Positions 7,678 through 12,458 of a DNA stretch of 12,458 bases are shown here, piece after piece (within the stretch, counting starts at the first letter, position 1; every line of letters starts with the position of its first letter). The notes below the pieces were generated by a model, which was not told the origin of the DNA, searched no databases, and saw only the letters and a program-made list of their open reading frames with translations. The position numbers and the translations under genes are program-made. Origin of the DNA: Spirochaetaceae bacterium. Lineage in GTDB: Bacteria; Spirochaetota; Spirochaetia; SZUA-6; Fen-1364. The DNA lies in assembly GCA_003154555.1 (NCBI GenBank), contig PMDT01000341.1, positions 3,451 to 15,908 on the forward strand. Direction: 5' to 3'.

Positions 7678-8478
7678 GATGCCCTTGATGATGTATTTCT
7701 GCAGCATGAGATAGAAGATGACAATGGGCGTGGCGGACAGGATCAGGCTCGCCGCGGACGGCCCGTATTCGCGCAGGAACATGCCGTAGAAGTGAAGCTG
7801 CTCGAGCTGCAGCGTCCCCGCCTTCACGACGATCAGGGGCAGCAGAAAATCGTTCCATAGCCACAGGGCGTCGAGTATCACGATCGTCGCCGTAATGGGG
7901 CGCAGGAGCGGGAAGACGACCCGGAAGAACACGAAGAACTGGCCGGCGCCGTCGATCGAGGCGGCCTCTTCCAGCTCGCGGGGCACGCCTTTCACGAAGC
8001 CATGGTACATGAAGACGGCAAGGGGCGCCCCCAGGCCCCAATACATAGGGATGATGCCCCAGACGCTGGCAAGCTTCAGGTCGGTTGACAGCCCCACGAT
8101 GGGCACCATGATGATCTGAAACGGAATCACCATTGCAAACGCGAACAGCAGGTACAGGACCCAGGAGATGCGCCCGAAGCTGCGGGCGAGCTTCCATGCC
8201 GCCATGGAGCTTACCAGGATGATGCCGGCAACACCGAAGACGGTGATGATCGCCGTGTTCAGCAGGGCCTGCGGAAATCTCATTTCCGTCCATGCCTTGA
8301 TGAAGTTGGCGATCGTCAGGGTCGTCGGGAGGCTGATGGGATGGAGCTTGATGTCCGCTTCCGGCTTTACCGCGTTGTTGAGAACGAAAAGCGCGGGATA
8401 GATCCATATCAGCGCCACGAGGATCATGATGGCTTCCAGTACGATGAGGGAGCGCTTGTGCGAACCGGGGGCGCTCAT
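7654..8478 (-). CDS. Sugar ABC transporter permease, MalG-like
   Basis: 274 residues, normal for this CUT1-type inner-membrane permease. Six hydrophobic segments are seen at about 11-33, 73-98, 105-129, 138-158, 190-214 and 240-262. The cytoplasmic EAA loop that docks the ATPase reads EAASIDGAGQFFVFFRVVFP (171-190). The C-terminal KYIIKGIAAGAVKG matches the usual MalG-type ending. ATG 8478 follows GGGAGG at a good distance and overlaps the upstream permease stop by 4 bases, so the two permeases are coupled. It should pair with the longer permease to form the channel. The transported sugar cannot be read from the sequence. Confidence 0.95.
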   Translation of the reverse strand: MSAPGSHKRSLIVLEAIMILVALIWIYPALFVLNNAVKPEADIKLHPISLPTTLTIANFIKAWTEMRFPQALLNTAIITVFGVAGIILVSSMAAWKLARSFGRISWVLYLLFAFAMVIPFQIIMVPIVGLSTDLKLASVWGIIPMYWGLGAPLAVFMYHGFVKGVPRELEEAASIDGAGQFFVFFRVVFPLLRPITATIVILDALWLWNDFLLPLIVVKAGTLQLEQLHFYGMFLREYGPSAASLILSATPIVIFYLMLQKYIIKGIAAGAVKG

Positions 8479-9998
8479 AGCTGCACCTCCCGCCTCTTGC
8501 TGATGGAAAGCTGGACGCCGGTGACCAGGGCGATCAGCAGGAAGAGGAGAATTGCCTTTGCCGTGCCCAGCCCCGCCTGCTTTTTTGCAAAGGCGTCGAA
8601 GAAGATGTCCATGACAAAGGGAACGGTGCCGGTGGCGTACCCCGAGGGGCCCTGCATCGCGTAGACAAGATCGAAGCTCTTCAGCGAGTTGGAGAGGCTC
8701 AGGAAAAGGCAGATCGTGAAGGCGGGCACGAGGAGCGGGAGCGTGATGTGCCGCAACCTCTTGCCGAAGGTGGCTCCGTCGATGCTGGATGCCTCCAGGA
8801 CGTCGGTCGGGACATTCGACATGCCCGCGAGGTAGATGACCATGAGGTAGCCTGCCTGCTGCCAGACCTGGACGAGCACAATGAGCCAGGGCGCCTTGGC
8901 CGCGTCTCCCATCCAGAGCTCGATGCCGGTGAGCTTCGGCAGCAGGTTGTAAAACACGAACGACCACACCAGGGCCACGATGATCATGGAAAGCACATTC
9001 GGCAGGAAAAACACCGAGCGTAGTACTTTCTGGGTCTTGATGCCGCTGTCCAGGGCGAGCGCGAGGAAAAAGGCGATCAGGTTGCTCAACAGGACGGTGA
9101 AGAAGGTGAAAAAGATCGTGAATCCCACGACCCCCATCTCGAACTGCCGGTCGGTCCAGCTTTCCGCCAGCATCTTCTTCAGGGCCCCGAGACCGTAGAT
9201 GTCCCGGGCAGCCGCCGTCACTTCCGCGGCGCTTGCGGCGCTGAAAGTGTTGTCGCGCAGGAATTCACTCACCTGCCCCGCCAGCGCCGCGCTGTCTTTC
9301 GAGAGACCTGCCGTTTTCACGGACGTGATGAATGCATCCACTGATTCGGAGGAAACACGCTTGGTCGTCGCCACCTCGGGCAGGAGCCAGATCCTGTCTT
9401 CGAGGTTGAACTCGTTGAATTGAGGCTGCAGCGCGTAGGCGTCCCCGGCGAGCGCGTAATAGTGCTCGGCGAGCGCCTTGTCATCGGCATTCGTGAGGTT
9501 GGGCAGGAACTTCCGCTCGAACTCCGTGCGCGGGATGGTGGCCGGCAGGTCGGAATCCTCATTGAAATTGGTCTTGGTAAACATGTGCGGGTAGAAGCGC
9601 TGCTCCACCTTGCCGGCGAAAATCTGCACGTAATTGGCAAAGCCGATCACCCGGTAGCTCTGCGGCTCATAGCCGATCCGTCGCAGGATCCGCTGCAGGC
9701 GGTAGCGCGCGAGACCTGTGACATAGAGACGCTTGTACTGGTTGTCGGAGGCATCGAGCTGATACGTGGCGAGCAGGAAGTCGCGGTCAGCCACGGAGGA
9801 GACACGATTCAGGATCGTTGATTCGAACTCCGCCTGGGGCATGCTGATCGGCGTGCGCGGCGTGAGGCCGTCCCAGTTGGTGAACGAGATCCTGATGCCC
9901 TGGACAAAGGGGTAAAGGAAGAAAATGGAGTAGAGCAGCAGCGCGGGCAGGACGAAGACGGCGAAAAGGACGACCACCTTGAACTTCGGCTGCACCAT
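8475..9998 (-). CDS. Sugar ABC transporter permease, MalF/UgpA-like, with greatly enlarged first extracytoplasmic loop
   Basis: 507 residues, whereas UgpA/MsmF-type permeases have about 290-310. The first membrane segment (about 6-32) leads into the usual SFTNWDGL (38-45), and the usual FANYVQIF is present at 120-127. Non-family sequence interrupts at about 48-115 and again at about 130-283 before the second membrane segment (287-317). The core then resumes normally, with the EAA loop EASSIDGATFGKRLRHITLP (403-422) and a final helix at about 480-500. The inserted sequence should lie outside the inner membrane. It contains two similar stretches of about 35 residues (49-85 and 152-186, each with an EFE then AD pattern). 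ATG 9998 is chosen over GTG 10004 because AAGGAG sits six to seven bases before it. E. coli MalF also has a large periplasmic loop, but at a different place. Confidence 0.93.
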   Translation of the reverse strand: MVQPKFKVVVLFAVFVLPALLLYSIFFLYPFVQGIRISFTNWDGLTPRTPISMPQAEFESTILNRVSSVADRDFLLATYQLDASDNQYKRLYVTGLARYRLQRILRRIGYEPQSYRVIGFANYVQIFAGKVEQRFYPHMFTKTNFNEDSDLPATIPRTEFERKFLPNLTNADDKALAEHYYALAGDAYALQPQFNEFNLEDRIWLLPEVATTKRVSSESVDAFITSVKTAGLSKDSAALAGQVSEFLRDNTFSAASAAEVTAAARDIYGLGALKKMLAESWTDRQFEMGVVGFTIFFTFFTVLLSNLIAFFLALALDSGIKTQKVLRSVFFLPNVLSMIIVALVWSFVFYNLLPKLTGIELWMGDAAKAPWLIVLVQVWQQAGYLMVIYLAGMSNVPTDVLEASSIDGATFGKRLRHITLPLLVPAFTICLFLSLSNSLKSFDLVYAMQGPSGYATGTVPFVMDIFFDAFAKKQAGLGTAKAILLFLLIALVTGVQLSISKRREVQL

Positions 9999-10015
9999 GC
10001 GCACGCTCCTTGAAT

Positions 10016-10044
10016 GTCCCGGGGAGGAAGTACCTCCCCGGGAC
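10016..10044 (-). repeat. Perfect intercistronic hairpin between binding-protein and permease genes
   Basis: GTCCCGGGGAGG (10016-10027) and CCTCCCCGGGAC (10033-10044) form a perfect 12-bp stem with a 5-base loop. It lies 23 bases after the binding-protein stop and just before the permease Shine-Dalgarno sequence (CTCCTT on the plus strand, 10006-10011). There is no T-run on the transcript side, so it is more likely an mRNA stabiliser or partial attenuator than a full terminator. Such hairpins after binding-protein genes keep the secreted protein in excess over the membrane parts, as described for malE-malF. Confidence 0.85.
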
Positions 10045-10067
10045 TGGCTTGCTCACAGGTCAGGGTA

Positions 10068-11300
10068 CTACTTCTTGAGAGATTCCGCCCACATACGATC
10101 CATGTCGGCGATGACGTCAGCGGCGGTCTTCTTGCCGAACACGTAGGCAAGGGCTCCGTTCTTGGCTCCATCCTCGAACACGTTCGTGGGATACATGGAG
10201 AAGGCCCACGGATAGGCGCCATTCTTGCCCACGGTGCCCATGAGGTCGCCGAAGGGTGACTTGAGCGCCGACTGGTCGGCACCTTTGAAGTCCGACGTGA
10301 GCTTGCAGTCGCGCGTCCAGATCTTCACCGCGGCGGGAGTTGCCAGCCACTCGATGAACTTCCGCGCGGCGGCCTGCTTTGGAGCCGAGGCCTGCGAGGA
10401 AATGCCGAACGTGGAATCCACGTCCGCGTAGAACTTGTTCACGGAGGCGGTGTTGGAAACGGGGAACGGGATGAACCCCGCGTTGAGATTCGGGTTGGCA
10501 TCGATGGCGGCGCCGTAGGACCAGAGCCCCTGGACCATCATGGCTTCCTTGCCGGCCGCGAATGCGGAGGCCTGCTCGGAATAGGCCATTTCCTGGGCGT
10601 TGGTGTCCATGTTGGCCTTGTAGAAATCAATGACGGAGAAGAGCTTTCCCGTATCGACGACACCGAAAGTCGTCTTTCCCGCGTTCATGTCCGCCACGAA
10701 CTGCGGTGCGGCGATCTTCTTTTCCGCGAGCAGGGTCGTATGCACCATCGTGATGAAGTGGCCGATGGACCAGTTCTCCTTCAGGAGGCCGGCGAAAGGT
10801 GTCACACCATTGTCGGAGAGTGTCTTCACCACGCGCTCCAGGTCACGGTAGGTGGTCGGCGGCTGCAGCTTGTACTTCGCGAAGATGTCCTTGTTGTAGA
10901 CGATGCCGATTCCCGCGAAGTCCATGGGGACGGCCCACTGCTTGCCGTTCCAGGTGACGGCGGGCTTGGCGGAATCGATGACCTTCGCCATGACCGGCGC
11001 CTTGGAAAGATCCACCAGATAGCCCTTCTGGGCATATTCGAACACGCGGCTGTAGGACTGCATCTCCAGGATTTCCGACAGCGTGCCGGCCGCGGCGCGC
11101 GCGGACATCGTGGCGTCCGCGTCATTGGGGACGATCAACAGGCTGATGGTGATGCCGGGATTCTCCTTGGTAAAGGCATCCGTCAGGGTCTTCAGGCCGG
11201 CCTGTATCTCCTGCTTGTAATAGTACATCTCCAGGCTCTGCGCCGAAACGGTTCCGGCGAGAACGACGGCGAGAATCAACAGGACGAGGACTCTCTTCAT
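10068..11300 (-). CDS. Sugar ABC transporter extracellular substrate-binding protein
   Basis: 410 residues of the family 1 extracellular solute-binding proteins, which deliver oligosaccharides, glycosides or sugar phosphates to CUT1 permeases. A signal peptide is clear: KR at 2-3, hydrophobic core VLVLLILAVVLAG, and predicted cleavage at VSA-QS after residue 20. No lipobox Cys is present, so it should be a soluble periplasmic protein. Typical features are the early LTDAFTKENPGITISLLIV stretch, WAVPMDFAGIGIVYNKDIFAKY, FAAGKEAMMVQGLW and AARKFIEWLATP. ATG 11300 has a strong GGAGGAGGTG (11315-11306) five bases upstream. The same frame stays open to ATG 11429, but that longer start lies next to the predicted transcription start and would bury the signal peptide. 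First gene of the operon. The ligand is unknown. Confidence 0.95.
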   Translation of the reverse strand: MKRVLVLLILAVVLAGTVSAQSLEMYYYKQEIQAGLKTLTDAFTKENPGITISLLIVPNDADATMSARAAAGTLSEILEMQSYSRVFEYAQKGYLVDLSKAPVMAKVIDSAKPAVTWNGKQWAVPMDFAGIGIVYNKDIFAKYKLQPPTTYRDLERVVKTLSDNGVTPFAGLLKENWSIGHFITMVHTTLLAEKKIAAPQFVADMNAGKTTFGVVDTGKLFSVIDFYKANMDTNAQEMAYSEQASAFAAGKEAMMVQGLWSYGAAIDANPNLNAGFIPFPVSNTASVNKFYADVDSTFGISSQASAPKQAAARKFIEWLATPAAVKIWTRDCKLTSDFKGADQSALKSPFGDLMGTVGKNGAYPWAFSMYPTNVFEDGAKNGALAYVFGKKTAADVIADMDRMWAESLKK

Positions 11301-11322
11301 GATCACACCTCCTCCGAATATG

Positions 11323-11339
11323 ACCCCCGCACGGGGGGT
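11323..11339 (-). repeat. Leader hairpin just upstream of the binding-protein ribosome binding site
   Basis: On the transcript, ACCCCC and GGGGGT (arms at 11339-11334 and 11328-11323) pair around a 5-base loop, ending eight bases before the strong Shine-Dalgarno sequence. It may protect the 5' end of the message or affect ribosome access. The rest of the roughly 140-base leader has GC-rich stretches that can fold in two alternative ways (CTGGC/GCCAG or GCGGC/GCCGC near 11343-11369), which could be chance at this base composition. Confidence 0.5.
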
Positions 11340-11420
11340 TTCTGCTGGCGCGGCTGCCAGGGCCGCCTTTGCATTCACACGGACCGAAACATGATTGGGG
11401 TTGCGCTTTTCAGGAATCTC

Positions 11421-11449
11421 TTGTAACATAATGCAACCGGTTGCATTAT
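11421..11449 (+). promoter_or_regulatory. Candidate promoter of the LacI-type regulator gene
   Basis: TTGTAA (11421-11426) and CATTAT (11444-11449) are 17 bases apart, each matching four of six consensus positions. The palindromic operator covers the whole spacer and the -10 box, which would give autoregulation. An alternative -10, TATTAT at 11447-11452, has too long a spacer (20) from the same -35. Confidence 0.4.
11428..11449. promoter_or_regulatory. LacI/GalR-type operator, perfect 22-base palindrome
   Basis: The sequence is perfectly self-complementary over 22 bases with core TGCAACCGGTTGCA centred on the CG step between 11438 and 11439, the form expected for a LacI/GalR-family site. It touches the end of the -10 box and covers the predicted transcription start of the transporter operon, and also overlaps the likely promoter of the regulator gene. 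Binding would block both. I infer that the adjacent regulator is its ligand; no second copy was noticed elsewhere in the window. Confidence 0.85.
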
Positions 11450-11475
11450 TATAACAGGCCGGGACCGGTTGTCAA
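11448..11475 (-). promoter_or_regulatory. Near-consensus sigma-70 promoter of the sugar transporter operon
   Basis: Reverse strand: TTGACA (11475-11470), 16-base spacer, TATAAT (11453-11448). Both hexamers are perfect; the spacer is one short of ideal. Predicted start is near 11441, giving a leader of about 140 bases before the binding-protein ATG. Such a strong promoter would need a repressor to be controlled, which fits the overlapping palindrome. Confidence 0.85.
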
Positions 11476-11498
11476 GCGATTTTTCAAGCGGAGGGGAG

Positions 11499-12458
11499 AT
11501 GGAACGCAGGAAGCGGGTGACGATCTACGACGTGGCGCAGAAGGCCGGTGTCACCGCTGCCACCGTCTCCCGTGTCATCAATGGCAAAAATGGCATCTCA
11601 CCTGCTACCCGTGACCGGGTGACGGCGGTCATGCAGAAGGAGCGTTACTATCCGTCTCCTGCCGCCTCGGGTCTGCGGAAGAAGAGCACGCAGGAGATCG
11701 GCATCCTGTCACCCTTTTTCATCGGGGATTTCTTCCTGAAGATATTCGAAAGCCTCCATCGACAGCTCAAGGACTATGACCTGATCCTCTACAACGCGCA
11801 GACCCCCGCGCACCGTCGCGAGGTGATCCATCGCATCGTGGCGGAGGAGAAGCTCCGCGCCCTCATCGTTGCAAGCACACCCATCCTCCTGGAGGAGGAG
11901 CTGCTCATCTCGCGCATGGGCATTCCGGTCGTGCTCGTGGAGGCCCGGCATCCCGCGTACAGCTCCGTGGACTATGACCACCAGATCGGCGCGCTCAAGG
12001 CGGTCTCCCATCTCGTGGAGCTCGGGCATCGGGACATCGCCATCATCGGGGGAAAGCCGGAGACGCGGTTGTACTCGCCCATTGGCAAGGACCGTCTCAA
12101 GGGCTACCGCATGGCACTTGCCATGGCGGGCATTCCGGTCCAGGACCGCTACATCCTGAGCGGTGAGTGGACGAGCGCCGATGCCCAGGCCAGCGCGCGT
12201 GCGCTCCTTTCGGGCAAGCACCCCCCCACTGCCATCTTCGCCACCTCCGACGCGCAGGCGGCCGGCGTTCTTCTGGCCGCGCAGGAAATGAAGATACGCG
12301 TTCCCGAACAGCTCTCCGTCGTCGGCTATGATAATATCCCGTTCGCGGAGTATCTGTCCCTCACCACCATGTGGCAGCGCCACGATCAGCTCGCGCGCAA
12401 CGCCGCCACTCTTCTGCTGGAGGAGATCCGTACCGGCGACCGCGCCGGTGAGCGCGTC
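11499..12458 (+). CDS. LacI/GalR-family transcriptional regulator, 3' end cut by window edge
   Basis: 320 codons are open to the end of the window, so only the last 15-30 residues of a normal 330-350-residue regulator are missing. The N-terminal helix-turn-helix reads TIYDVAQKAGVTAATVSRVING (8-29). The hinge helix is SPAASGLRKKST (53-64), with the expected Leu59; the usual Asn before it is Ser53. The effector domain follows, resembling periplasmic binding proteins: IGILSPFF (67-74), HLVELGHRDIAIIGG, a long DRLKGYRMAL helix, IFATSDAQAAGVLLAA, and the typical SVVGYDNIPFAEY. A purine-rich GGAGGGGAG stands right before ATG 11499. It is divergent from the transporter operon with the operator between them, so it probably represses uptake until a sugar or sugar phosphate binds. 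The inducer is unknown. Confidence 0.95.
   Translation, partial: MERRKRVTIYDVAQKAGVTAATVSRVINGKNGISPATRDRVTAVMQKERYYPSPAASGLRKKSTQEIGILSPFFIGDFFLKIFESLHRQLKDYDLILYNAQTPAHRREVIHRIVAEEKLRALIVASTPILLEEELLISRMGIPVVLVEARHPAYSSVDYDHQIGALKAVSHLVELGHRDIAIIGGKPETRLYSPIGKDRLKGYRMALAMAGIPVQDRYILSGEWTSADAQASARALLSGKHPPTAIFATSDAQAAGVLLAAQEMKIRVPEQLSVVGYDNIPFAEYLSLTTMWQRHDQLARNAATLLLEEIRTGDRAGERV

Noticed and set aside
8479..8967. In-frame N-terminal extension of the MalG-like permease up to 8967
   Set aside because: The extension is opposite in character to a permease and overlaps the coding sequence of the other permease. ATG 8478 with GGGAGG and the ATGA overlap is the natural start.
11301..11429. In-frame 43-codon extension of the binding protein to ATG 11429
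   Set aside because: It would place a hydrophilic segment before a clear signal peptide, has no ribosome binding site, and begins at the edge of the operator near the predicted transcription start.

Overview
The window is a GC-rich (about 60 % by eye), densely coded bacterial chromosome segment with twelve genes; no gap between genes exceeds about 200 bases. I see no tRNA, rRNA, CRISPR array, insertion sequence or phage gene. The binding protein carries a signal peptidase I signal without a lipobox, which suggests a diderm cell. The style of the sugar transporter and the stand-alone E2-like acyltransferase recall spirochaetes or anaerobic fermenters, but this taxonomic placement is tentative.

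Left part (1-3805): pgi (glucose-6-phosphate isomerase) runs leftward and is cut by the window edge. Divergent from it is a two-gene operon. Its first gene encodes a stand-alone protein with the fold of 2-oxoacid dehydrogenase E2 / chloramphenicol acetyltransferase in which the catalytic His is replaced by Asp. Its second gene, overlapping by 4 bases, encodes an adenylate-forming acyl ligase. Together they look like an acyl activation-and-transfer pair of unknown substrate, and this is the most novel part of the window.

Middle (3948-7631): an overlapping mhqO-mhqD-like pair (two-domain VOC ring-cleaving dioxygenase plus serine hydrolase), known elsewhere from quinone detoxification; a small DUF2007-like protein behind a good sigma-70 promoter; a convergent DinB-family protein whose 3' end overlaps the small gene; and an aldo/keto reductase of the YdhF type. 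These are accessory or stress-type functions rather than a single pathway.

Right part (7654-12458): a leftward sugar ABC transport operon (binding protein, long MalF-type permease, MalG-type permease) faces a rightward LacI/GalR regulator that is cut by the window end. The roughly 200-base divergent region has a near-consensus promoter for the transporter and a perfect 22-base palindrome with a LacI-type core lying over its start point, so the regulator very likely represses the operon and probably itself. A perfect 12-bp hairpin between the binding-protein gene and the permease genes probably sets their expression ratio. No ATPase gene accompanies the transporter. The MalF-type permease has an unusually large extracytoplasmic loop containing what looks like a duplicated module.
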